Shown: piece by piece, positions 50,419 through 61,300 of the stretch
How the letters are laid out: each line of letters opens with the position of its first letter
Numbering within the stretch: the first letter of the stretch is position 1
NCBI GenBank assembly: GCA_009739215.1
Contig: VSJF01000001.1
Coordinates: 1,488,001-1,552,000 of the forward strand
Length of the DNA: 64,000 bases
Source: Floccularia luteovirens
Lineage: Eukaryota; Basidiomycota; Agaricomycetes; Agaricales; Squamanitaceae
Reading direction: 5' to 3'
Notes under the pieces: generated by a model
Told to the model about the DNA's origin: nothing
Seen by the model: only the letters and a program-made list of their open reading frames with translations
Database searches by the model: none
Translations under genes and position numbers: made by a program

Positions 50419-52388
50419 TCATATGCCCCATCCTCCATTCCCCGCCAAGAATCGGCATTGTAGTATTTTCTCAAACGTTGGCCGTGATCCAACATCTACT
50501 TGTAAGCATGCTCGAACAAGCGCCGCCGCATCACCCAATGCACCGCCTGTGTCGTTTTCTTGGCCCTCTCCTTCCTTACCATCTGCGCATCGCTCGTCCA
50601 ATAATATCGTTGCATTAGCGAACGGAGACTCAAGCCCATCTTGCGCCTCTGCTGCAGTCATGAAGGGACATTCACCAACAAGGAGAACGAAGGCAACAAC
50701 TCCAAATGCCCAAACATCTTGTTCTTTTCCGTAATATCTCTCACCACGAAGGATCTCAGGGCCAGCATAGTCAAGTCTGATAAATTCATCAGCGAGTTAA
50801 TAATGAATATCTGGTACCATAAAACGAACTCACGTTCCGCTAAATGTGTCCCACCCGCCCTTTTTGACCAGCCCTGAACTTCCAAAATCTATCAAGATGC
50901 ATTTACCTTTTGGCCCTAGCACCACGTTTTCATCTTTCACATCGCGGTGAACTGACGATTTTAGTCAGTTTAGTTGTTACCCTTTATACATGTACAGAGA
51001 CGTCACCTATTCCCTGAGCATGAAGGAAGCATAAAGCATCCGCTATTTGACCTAGATAACTTCGTATCTGGCCAGGTGGCAATCCATGTGGGTATGTCTC
51101 CACAAGATCAAAAAGATCAGAAGGCGGCGAGGGTTCATTGGGTAAATGTTCTGGTGTCGTTGAAGGCAACAGGAGGTAGTAGTAGTGGTTATCTTCGAAA
51201 AAGTCCTGCAAAGGACAAATATTGGGATGGCCTTTGACTACCTTCCCTTCTTCCCAATTATCATCATTTGTGTCAGAGCCATTTTTTCCTCGTTGTTCTG
51301 AATAAAATCTAGAAGGATCCCATGGCCGACGAGATGGTAAGACATAAGAGGTGTTTGATATTGCGGACATGACATAGATTTCTATGGGAATTGTTCCATG
51401 AACTGGATGTTTTTTCCAACAGTCTGCCAGTATTCGTGATTTAATGACTTGTTTGATAACCAGCGGGGGCTTTAGGTGCATAATGAACAAGATGACAAGG
51501 TGACAGTATAATCGCTGTGCTTACTCCGAGTGATCCGTCTGCGGAGATCTCTCTACCACGCTTGACGAGACCATAGGCACCTCTGCCGATCTCGCCTTCT
51601 ATTAAAAATTCGGAAATATTGCGGCCACCAAGAAAGGACTGGTGTTCAGAGGACGGTGATGGAGCACGGGTGCTTGCTGCAGTACTGAGAAAACTGCCCC
51701 CACTGCTGGTCCGACGCAAGCTCTGAGGTAACAAGGACGGAGGTGAAGGAGGGTCTATTTCTATAGGAGCAATCGATACGCGGCCGGCGATGAGAGAAAC
51801 ACGCTGTTGAGATGAGCGACGGCGAGGCCGTGTAGAAGTAGCAGAATGGGGGGTGGGGGAACGATATGAGCCGTTAAGTGATGGATTAGGGGAAGCAGGG
51901 GTAGATTGTGACGAGGAAGGGATATGAATAGAAGAAGGTGGTGACATTATTAGTAATGAAGTAGAGGAAGGAAAGGCGGGAGATGTGGGAGACGATGTAG
52001 AGCGAATGATCGATGGATGATTGTCTACAAATGCGTGGTGGTGTTTGCGAATATGTGCATCTTCTAGTTTTGCATCGAAATAGGCATCAGGACGAGGAGA
52101 ACGCGGGATGGAATCTAGCTTTTGTAAGGGCGAAGAATTTTCGTCAGTGTTGTTCCAGTGGAAACCGCGGCCAATGGAGGTAACACCCCAGCTACCAACG
52201 CTTGTTGGGTAAAGTTTAGAAGGTAGTGGTGGGGTTGACCAGTCGTCGTCATCAAAGGTGCAACCGACAGTAGCAGTAGATAGCATATAACACGGAAGAC
52301 AAGAAGGACAGTGCAGCGCTGTTAAGTGAGAAAGATGGTGGTCAGCAATGAAAACACAGCACGGAGAGCCTGTGGTGCACTTCCTCAA
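50419..52388 (-). CDS. Ser/Thr protein kinase, PAS-kinase (PSK)-like catalytic domain
   Basis: A Ser/Pro-rich N-terminus of about 300 residues (DDDDWSTPPLPSKLYPTS; many SP/TP sites) precedes the kinase domain: LIEGEIGRGAYGLVKRGREI (G-loop), LVIKQVIKSRIL (VAIK-type Lys), HPNICPLQDFFEDNHYYYLL, catalytic VHRDVKDENVV, DFGSSGLVKKGGWDTFSGTL (DFG), YAGPEILRGERYYGKEQDVW, and a short C-lobe ending NGGWGI. HRDxKxEN, DFGS, GT-x-DYA-PE and the Gly-Lys-x-QDVWA block match PAS kinases (Psk1/2, PASK), which sense nutrients. I see no PAS domain upstream. The start may be 52388 or the downstream ATG at 52286. RPL32 is divergent, 300 bp away. Confidence 0.88.
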
Positions 52389-52688
52389 TCTCGACAGTCC
52401 TCTCAGTCTCTAACGCCCTTCTCACGTGTCTTATACACTCCCCGGGGTCTCTGCTTACGTGACCACACCTTTCCCAATTATTCTCTCAACATCATCGTCA
52501 ACACCGTCGTCCTCAAGCAAAACTATCCGTGAGTATCTCACCCCCTCTCCGTTCATGATATACCCAGCTTCAATTGGGTGATCCACCACCGGTCTCACCT
52601 GCACATTCATGCATTTTTGAGCTGGATGGTCCTCTGCCTAACCGGATTACGTCCAAAAATTCTGACAAAGTCCTTCCTCTAGCACTTC

Positions 52689-53296
52689 ATGGCCGTCAAG
52701 ATCCCAATCGTCAAAAAGCGCACCACTAAATTCAAGTCAGTAATGTACAACAAATGCCCTCAGGCCATCTAATCTCATTCATATCCAGACGCCACCAGTC
52801 GGATCGTTATCATGGTGTGAAGGAGGCTTGGAGAAAACCAAAAGGTATTGACAACAGGGTCAGGCGTCGATTCAAAGGCCAAACACCCATGCCCAAGGTA
52901 TGCTTGAATATCTGGCCCCCAATAACTTACACCAAGTTTCACTAGATTGGATATGGCAGCAACAAAAAGGTGAATACCCTTCTGAACATCCCAGGGTTAT
53001 AACCAATAATTGATCTATCTCAGACACGCCATCTCCTTCCCAACGGCCTCAAAAAATTCCTTGTAAATAACGTTCGGGAAGTTGACCTTTTACTGATGCA
53101 CAACAAATCGTTCACCGCGGAGGTTGCACACAACGTTAGCAGCCGAAACCGGACTGCTATCATTGAAAGGTTTGTTTCCCCTTACTTTCTTGCTCTTGGG
53201 TGATTGGACCTTATAAAAAACACTATAACTTCTAGAGCAAAGGTATTGGGCGTGAAGATCACAAACATTTCTGCTCGTCTTCGGTCGGAGGAGTAG
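52689..53296 (+). CDS. 60S ribosomal protein L32 (eL32)
   Basis: Five exons (52689-52735, 52789-52897, 52946-52969, 53024-53169, 53236-53296) give exactly 128 codons. [100 protein letters not shown], ending SARLRSEE. Length and order match eukaryotic eL32. The third exon is only 24 nt. The CT-rich leader and strong start context (cttcATGG) suit a ribosomal protein gene. Confidence 0.97.
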
Positions 53297-53521
53297 ATTA
53301 TCGATTTCTTCCTACGCTTTCATACACATGTACTTCCCGTATGCTCAGAAAAACTACTATGCAACTCAAGCTTATGGGTCCTTATATAGTCCCGGAAAGG
53401 GATGCTGAATAATATAAATCAGGAATTACAATTTGACAATTAATTATTAAATCTCATCTCAGCCTCATCGCCTATAATCTACGTACAATGTTAAGCACAA
53501 GTACAACGCAAGTCTCTACAT

Positions 53522-54874
53522 ATGCCCATTACTGACTTCCTTTACTCAATATTTTCCACTAGTTCAAGAAATGTCAGGGCAGCATCTCATGCTGGTAGTT
53601 GGTACATCGCAAATCGTACGTAAAGCCTCGATACATCCGCTCATCGGATTATCAATATCGTCTACATTCTCTTTAGCCACAGAATTGGATGCTCAGTTAA
53701 CTGGTTTCTTGGCTGAGGTTAATCCATCCGATGACCCATACCCAATCAAACGCTGCAAGGCTATCATTGCCCCGTCAGGACCTCTTATTCGTGTTCGATT
53801 TCACTCCATAAGCTAATCGATGTGCCAGACATGCTGGATACTCATACAGTGGTCGAACAGCAGCATGGGCTTACAAGGCCATTGATACAACCGAAATGTA
53901 GCTTCCACAGTCGATGTAGTATATGATCAAACACTCGCTAATTTTGTCTTGTTTCTTTGCAGCAAGCGTGTATTTATATTGGGACCCTCACATAAACTTT
54001 ATCTTTCAGGGTGTGCACTACCGGACACCGTAGAGTATATGACACCTATTGGGTCCCTTCCTCTCGACCTTGACGGTACGTCCACCCCCATATATTATGT
54101 GCAAAACAAGCCTTTCTGACAGACAACTGGTTTGCATGTACAGCGATCAAAGAATTGCAAAAGACCAATAAGTTTGTAACGATCTCTCGTGAAGACGACG
54201 AGAATGAGCACAGTCTTGAAATGCATCTTCCATATATCCGCAAAATTTTCGAGGGGTATGCATTATTCCTATCATCAACTTTGTTAACCGAGCGAGTTCC
54301 ATAGGAAAGACGTCAAGATTGTTCCTGTAGTTGTAGGCGCTTTATCAACGGAGAAAGAATCTGAATATGGTTCCATCCTCGCTCCATTCCTTGCGAGGGA
54401 AGATACATTTTGTGTCGTCTCCAGTGATTTCTGTCACTGGTATGTTCCATGTTCCGCCACTCGATCTTACAAATAACACTTCTCGTCAGGGGAACACGTT
54501 TCTCGTATACATACTATTATCCAGATAACGAAAGCGCGAGTGTGCGACTCTCAGGTGGTATCGCACCGGATCCGAATTATTCCATCAGCACGTCCATATC
54601 AAGGCTTGACCACGAAGCGATGGAGGTCCTCACGTTGCCTCCAGGGACGGCAAGAGCTGCACAAATCCGGTTTGCGGAATACCTTGCAGAAACGCAGAAT
54701 ACAATATGTGGTCGACATGCTATTGGTGTTATTTTCGGTGCGATGGGAGCTCTAGCTAGGGAGGGAGGGGGTGGCTCGCAGTGTGTCAATTGGGTGCGAT
54801 ATGAGCAAAGTAGTGCATGTGTTACCATCAAGGATTCTAGCGTTAGCTACGCAAGTGCATGGATAGAGTATTGA
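53522..54874 (+). CDS. Memo family protein (Memo1/Mho1-like)
   Basis: Reads MPITDFLYSIFSTSSRNVRA, ASHAGSWYIANQLDAQLTGF, IAPHAGYSYSGRTAAWAYKA, KRVFILGPSHKLYLSGCALP, ENEHSLEMHLPYIRKIFEGK, VVSSDFCHWGTRFSYTYYYP, RHAIGVIFGAMGALAREGGG. The His residues in SHAGSW, PHAGYS, GPSH and EMHLPY and the Cys region sit like the metal-site residues of Memo, a relative of class III extradiol dioxygenases (proposed redox/copper enzyme). I chose ATG 53522 because it is the only nearby ATG that runs in frame into the first conserved SHAGSW block. It faces the Tfc7-like gene; the stops are 97 bp apart. Confidence 0.9.
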
Positions 54875-54971
54875 ATATCCACAATGCAAGGAGAAGTTTA
54901 CCGTGAGTTATAAAATGTACATTGTGGAATAAACATGAGCATTATCCGGTATAGGAATGATAAGTATCTAG

Positions 54972-56159
54972 TTAGAGATTGCTGCAGATTTGCACCTGAG
55001 CACCCGCAGTAGTGTCTACTTCATTTTCTGTACCAGGAACTCCAGGATCCTCAATGACCTATATATAGGTCATGGTTTATCAGGGATAGTTCTTTTTCAT
55101 GTAAAACGGAACCCACCCGTCCATGTTCAACTTCAATATCCTCAAATCCCCATTCTCTTTCCGGACCACCTTTGAGATGTGTCCCATCAGCAAGAAGCAA
55201 GGGTACCCACGTGCGCGCCGAGTCCTTGTTCGGAATAAATACGCTCAGGGAGCAACAACCTACTCTTAGCGGGAGCTCTGGCTCTCTTGTGAGAGATCGG
55301 GCTAGCGTGATCACGGTCGCTGCGTGCGATACAAGCAATACACGCTTATGTGTAGGGGTCGGGTTGGAAGCCTCTTGACCTCCACCTGGGCCCTCGGGAA
55401 GCCGCCGAACAGTTTCGTGCATGAATGCGTTCAGAAAGCCTTCCGAGCGCTCGTGAACTTGAGCTACATCTTCGCCTGTACGAGGTGTTAGCCATAGAGA
55501 TGTCCACGACGGGTCGATCTCAGGGAAAAACCGCTTTAATTCAGATGCAGGCGCCGGACGAGGATGTAGACCGGTGCCAGGGGCGACCGGAGAATACCAT
55601 TCTGCAATGCCTAGGGCGACGTGGGAATGAAAATGGAGGTGCAACGATACGATGAGCTATTGATCTTACCATGTTCTACAAATATTGGGAGGCCAAGTGC
55701 CTGGGCGGTCGGCTGTGCAGTTTGCAGGCACCGGTCTTCGGAGGTGGAAATTATAAGGGAAAGATTTTATATTTTGAGAGTGAGACTAACAGTATGGTGA
55801 AGAAAAGATTGCAGTGGGGCGCTCATTTTCCGGGAGAGAAATGAAGTAAGTGGCTAGCTCTCGGGCTTGTGTCTATGAGAAGTGCACATATTGGTTGTGA
55901 GCCTTAACAGTAATAACTTAGGACGCTACTCACTTCGCCGTATGCAGCCAGCGGAGGATCGCGAGGGAGGCCAGTTACACTTTGCCTGTCGGCCCAATAA
56001 TATTATATTTTGGGCGATTCAATAGAGATAAGAATAAGCACCATGTAGAAGTAATCCAGTTAAGTCTGAAACCTGTTTCACGGACAGTTAGCAAGAGTCT
56101 ACCATCGATCATTGAAGGCCCTAGTTACCATGCCGAGCAATGTATATCTTCTCAATCAT
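54972..56159 (-). CDS. Histidine-phosphatase-fold protein, Tfc7/YNL108C-like
   Basis: The first exon is 37 nt or so: MIEKIYIARHG, which joins FRLNWITSTWQSVTGLPRDP and PLAAYGE. The catalytic RHG motif is thus split by an intron. Further: ARELATYFISLPENERPTAI, FSSPY region, VEHGIAEWYSPVAPGTGLHP, RVLLVSHAATVITLARSLTR (second catalytic His in SHAA), FEDIEVEHGRVI, ending VQICSNL. This two-His phosphoglycerate-mutase-like family includes the tau55 subunit (Tfc7) of RNA polymerase III factor TFIIIC and its paralogue YNL108C. I cannot tell which. The product likely acts in the nucleus or cytosol. At least six exons. Confidence 0.85.
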
Positions 56160-56633
56160 CGATATCGCAGTGGTAAGATTGCATAAAGCGAAGCAATGTC
56201 ACATCCGTTAGGCAATCATTATCGATATTCAGTACTCAGTTGCCGAATTCGCTTAAAAACTCTCGGTGCCATGTCAGGTAATTACGGATTCGTGGACAGT
56301 GTGTAACAAAATTCAAAGGCTCGCTTTTTAGGTGGGATCGTACTCAAAAACTAAACACTCCATCACGTATCAAGTGTTTTTTTTTTTTGGATTGTCATGA
56401 ATTTCATTCATTGATCATGACAGCAAAAAGAAAATATTGAGCGAAAACAAGACAAGGAAACAGAAACAGGTGATTCATTAGAATATATGCAACATGGAAA
56501 AGATATGAGCAGAACGAAATTGGCGGAACCAGCAGGAGAGATACAATGGAACTGATGGAAATTGCTGACAACCCACAATATCATGATTTTAATTTTGTGT
56601 CAACGACAGTTAGCTATGGCATTTTATGCCAAT
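56160..56633. other. Upstream region of the Tfc7-like gene and 3' region of the Stm1-like gene
   Basis: 474 bp. Contains a T12 tract (about 56377-56388) followed by an 8-bp inverted repeat (56393-56400 with 56415-56422). No ORF is supported. Confidence 0.55.
56393..56422. repeat. Inverted repeat with 8-bp arms next to a homopolymer tract
   Basis: TGTCATGA at 56393-56400 pairs with TCATGACA at 56415-56422 (14-nt loop). The adjacent T12 reads as A12 after the hairpin on the minus strand, i.e. downstream of the Stm1-like gene. It could be a 3' processing or structural element, or chance. Confidence 0.4.
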
Positions 56634-57846
56634 GATGGGAAGGCAGTTTGATCATCGACATTGATGGTGGTGTTGGTACCGTTCTGACGATCACGCGCGC
56701 CGCCGCGGCCACGGCCACGTCCACCTCTGTCTCCTCCACGATCTCCTCCACGATCTCCACGGCCCCGTCCGCGACCGCGATCGGGGCGTTCAAAGCGGGC
56801 ATCGATTTCGAGGAAGACTTTGTCTTCCTTCTTGGTGCGGGCCTTGGGAGCTGCTTTCGTCTTTTAAAAGATAAGTGCGAGATCAATATCTGCAAGGTAA
56901 TCAGCCAGACCTTGCCAACAAAATATGCATTGTCCTCTTCGCCTTTGGTAAGAGGAACAGCATCTTTCCAAAGGTTAGAATCTGCGCCTTCATTCGCCTG
57001 GCGAGTGTTCTCTAGCTTAGGAACGGTGGCTTCTTTCTCCTTCTGCTGTGCAAGATACTGATCTAGAGTAAGAGTGTTGTCCTCTTCCTCGGGCTCTCGT
57101 TCTCTACGGGAACGGCCCTCACGTTCCTGTGTAGGTGATTCTGCCGTAGTTGCACCAGCATCTGGTGGAGCACCCCACGCGTCAGCAGAGCTTTCAGTAA
57201 TACCCCAACCATCATCGACAGCATTATTCGCAGCGACTGCATCAGTGGCAGCGTCCTGAGTGGCAGCTTGCTCAGTCTTGAACTCTGCATTGCCGTCATC
57301 ACCACCCCATGATTGATGGATCTTCTTGTCTGAGTCGCTTTGGTTGGATATAAGCGAGAGAAGTGAGACGATGGTGTATACACTTACGTCTTGCCGGTTT
57401 GGCTGTGCTTATCGAAGGGACGACGTCCACCACGAGCGGCACCTCTGCCACGTTCACCCCTACCTCTGCCACGGCTGCTGTCAACTGGAGGAAGTGGGGT
57501 GAGTACTGTTAATTAAAAGGAAATAGGTTAAACCGATCAACATTTTCTCTGGCTTTCCGCAGAAGGTTCTTCGGTGGTTTGAACTTGATTTTGATCCTTT
57601 GTTGCAAGTTTTGCACCGCCGCGAGCATAGTATTTGCCTCCACGAGAAGCTGGTCCGACCCTAGGCTTTTGAGTGCCGCGGGTAGGAGGAGGGACCGGAG
57701 CAGAAGTGGCCTTTGGTGGTGGAGGGGTAGGTTGAGATGAGTCCTCATCTAAAGTGCTTTAGATGAACAAAAAAGGGGGAAAGAAAGGTGAAGAAAGTGA
57801 GCTCACCGTCAAGAATAGAGAAAGGGTTTTTTGTGGCCACCGACAT
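56634..57846 (-). CDS. Stm1/SERBP1-like ribosome-associated RGG protein
   Basis: Begins MSVATKNPFSILD, the N-terminal signature of Stm1/PAI-RBP1. It has RGGRRPFDKHSQTGK, then the HABP4_PAI-RBP1 region (KIHQSWGGDDGNAEFKTEQA; ITESSADAWGAPPDAG; LTLDQYLAQQKEKEAT) and a C-terminal RGG array around 56700-56790 (DRGRGRGGRGDRGGDRGGDR), ending DQTAFPSLA. Several short introns near 57385-57540 and 57760-57805. SERBP1/Stm1 binds idle 80S ribosomes and mRNA; the RGG part binds RNA. The Spp1-like gene is divergent, 518 bp away. Confidence 0.9.
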
Positions 57847-58364
57847 TGTTGACGGGGCCCTTTTGGTGGAGGGAAGTGAGTATACGAAGGTTGGCAGCGA
57901 CTGGGGACTGGCAAAGAGATGTGGACAGTAATGGCAGACCCCGAAGAAGGGAGCTTTCCGGGGTCTCAGCCACTAAATAGGAACTGTACAGTTTCTGGGA
58001 ATGCTTGCCTATAAAACCACAGCGGCGGGAGTCAAAGTCTAACGCATAATGCACGGCTGTCGAAAAGCATCTCGACGAGGGCCTGTGCACCGTTTAGGAT
58101 TGCGCGGGCCGATGACCTTGAGACCGTCATGACTAGCTGGAGAACGAAGATGGGATTGGATATGGGTGCGGTAGGTCCGTGCGCAAGCAGCGGATGGCCG
58201 TTTGTGGTCGCCGCATGGGCTGGTCGCAATGTCTGATCGTACAATTAGAAAGGCATATAGTCGAGTAGAGTAGCGAGGAGATCTTGTGTAATTCAATCAA
58301 TGTTCTTCTCTACCCATCACATGTCCCTCTTGAGCTGACAACCACACCTCTTTCTTTCTCCACC
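57847..58364. other. Shared upstream region of the Stm1-like and Spp1-like genes
   Basis: 518 bp between divergent starts. Minus-strand ORFs within it (57809-58090, 58032-58296) show no homology and overlap each other. The stretch before 58365 is pyrimidine-rich (ctttctttctcc). Confidence 0.55.
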
Positions 58365-61300
58365 ATGCCCTCACGTCGTCTCGACATCAATTCTCTTCTC
58401 TGCCATGACAGCCGTTCCTCACCGTCTCCCCACAATGCCCCATCTCCTCCCCCTCCTCATCATCATACCCCCGCATCTACTAGCCCGCGCCAGTACACAA
58501 TGCGCTCACCGCAGCTAGTACAATCTGGGCAGTCTCCCCCTTATCTTGGCCTTGATGCCCTCGTTCATGCTGCAGCAGAGGAAAGGAGACGTCTTAGCAA
58601 CGGCAGTTCATCAGAAACCCTTCCAGACGACCAACATCGTCGCTTTGACATAACTCGCTCCCCCCAATACCAGCCCCTCCCTACGACTCCCCGCCTACAT
58701 CATGACCCATACGTCCGCAGCCCTCAACAAGTATTTCACCCTCGTCCCATTTCCTTTGAACACCAGCAGCAGCAACAACAACAACAGCACCACCATTCTC
58801 AACCCCAACCCCAACCCATCCGGCAGCAGCTCTATCACCACGAACGTCGGGTCTCGGACGAATCCCGTGTGCGTCTCAGTCCAGTTGATTCATTTTCTCA
58901 GCGCCCGTCTCCCTCCCCTTATATTCTCCCCCTTTCTTCTCCCCGTTCTCGTTTTGAAGAAGAGCAGCTACAACGACAGATGCAGACTCGCCAGCGTCAA
59001 CACGAACAGATGTTACAGGATGAGCAGTTGTACCACCACCACCAACTTCATTTGCAGCAACAGCAACAGCCGCAACACCATGAGTCTCATCATCAGCAAA
59101 TTTTACAAGAGCGCCAATATCTTCGGAATCTCCACCAACGTCAGGAGATTCAGCAACAACATCTCCAAGAACTTGCATTACGCCGTATCAGTCCACCTTC
59201 ACCAATGCAACAAATCGAGCTCTCCCCTCGCAGCCCTCTACCCTCTACATCTGCACGCCGGCCAGACCCTCTTCTCTTCCCTTCCCCTCCTGTAGCCCAA
59301 ATGAAAGATGATGAATCTACACGTCCAATCAAAAAACAACGTTATTCTATATCTCCAGTTCGTTCTACAGTTTCGACAACCCCTATGCATATACCAGAAG
59401 TCACAGATCGTCTGGCAAGGGAGCGAGACAAGATGGTTTTTGGAGAGTTGGGCTATGGACGAGTGATATCTCCTGTGACCCCTCAACTATTGTCAACATC
59501 TGCTCCTTCCCTTGCACCTATATCTGCTGCCCCGAGACGTCCTGGATCAGGTGGTGGCCGTCGGATAATGGCGGTGGCAGACCTTGTCACAGGAGGAGCG
59601 GAAAGAGAACCCCCTAGCAGTAGCGGACTTTTTGGCGACGTATCGAAGGACCGTTCAAAGGAAAAAGAAGTACATCGCTTACCAAGTTCAGTTGGTAGGC
59701 GTTCACCACCTGGGAGTGCTGCAGGACGTGCAAAAGCTGCAAGGAAGATTGTCGATGAAGGTACAAAGACTATGCTTGAAAATGATAAACAAGATGGACT
59801 TGGTCTCGATAAACGTGAAGCAGTTGTAGGAAGACGCGATCTGGGATTCGCTACATTATTGTCATCCCCCACTGTGGAGAAAGTTACGGAGAGTGTTTCC
59901 GTTCCGGTAGATCAGGTTCGTAATACCCCTGAAACCACCACCCAGATCAAGGAGGAGAATAGGTCATCCCTGAACCGCTTGCTTGACGTTCAAATTGAGG
60001 AAAGACGGATGGTTGAAGTGAGGGTGGAGGATCCTACGCTTGAACAAAGAGCGAGGACCAGACAGGACATCCGGCATCTATCTCCTGCCCGGACCTCGAA
60101 TTCGGAAAATCAAGTTGATAGTCACTCACAGCTGAAAGACGACAAATCTCTAGCTACAAAATCCCGACCAAGGACATCTGACTCTTTCAAAATACCAGAA
60201 CCAAAGACTGTCGCTCATATACCTTCCCGCGGGTCTCTGCAGTATAAACGCCATGAAGGGCTAGTGCAGAAGACACCAGAGAATGCCTGCTTACAAGCGA
60301 AAAAGGAAGAGGAAGAGGAGGAAGAAGACGCGCACGAGTGGTTCCTTGAACACTGGCAAGACCCTGCACCCGAACGCCCACCTTCCGTTCCTAATCGCTC
60401 GACAGCTCAGTCCGGTTCCGCTGGTCCGTCTGACCCCCCAGGCACCGTGCAATTAGAGAGGAACAAGAGTCCAAACTTATTGCAAGCGAAGAGTCCGCTC
60501 TCACCAAACCCAAAGGATGTCGTGCAGGAGGTATCTGTGCCAACGTCCAATAACACAGTCCAAATAGAGGAAGTGGACACTTTAAAGTCCGAAGTAACTA
60601 TTGCACATGAGGAAGAGTTGGATGCTACGGGTGCCCTGGAACAGGAATTGGAGGATGCTGCAGCCCTGGAACAAGAAATTCAAGATGCTGCAGCCCTGGA
60701 ACGGGAGCTGGAAGAATCTGCAGCCCTGGAACAAGAGTTAGAAGCACTTATCAGCGCTCCTGGGACTACCAGCAAGCCCGAACTGCCAACGCAAATGGAC
60801 GTCGATGTCGACCAAGCTGTGGCAGAGCTTGTGGAAGAAACCCTTGGCGGGGATCCAGCCAAGGATGATGATAAGACAAAGACTCAGCAATTTCACTCCC
60901 GAACTAAAGCCTTGGAAGTTGAAGTCGAAGACGAGTTACTTAGTCTCGTGGATGATTGCCATCCACAGTCTGCGTCACTTCGTCGTAACCCTCTAAAGCC
61001 ATCAGCGTTACGCATAGAGGACGAAGGTACACATACAATAGCACCCTTAGGACCCGTATCTATCGCGACAACCTCCTCTGCGCCAATATCTCCTGCTGTT
61101 CGACCTTCTTCTGCGCGGTCTCCATCTGAAAGGGCTTCGATGCCACCACCCTCAATGCACGCAATTGTGGCTAAAGATAAGGAAGAAAGTAAGAAGAATG
61201 AACGTTTGGGGAATGTTACTGCTTCTGTCCCCGTCTCCACTGCTAAAAAGAAGGACAAGGAGAAAGAGAAAGAGAAGGAAAGGGAGAAGGACAAGGACAC

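Noticed and set aside
57809..58296. Overlapping minus-strand ORFs in the Stm1/Spp1 upstream region
   Set aside because: They overlap each other and the Stm1-like start, and show no homology.
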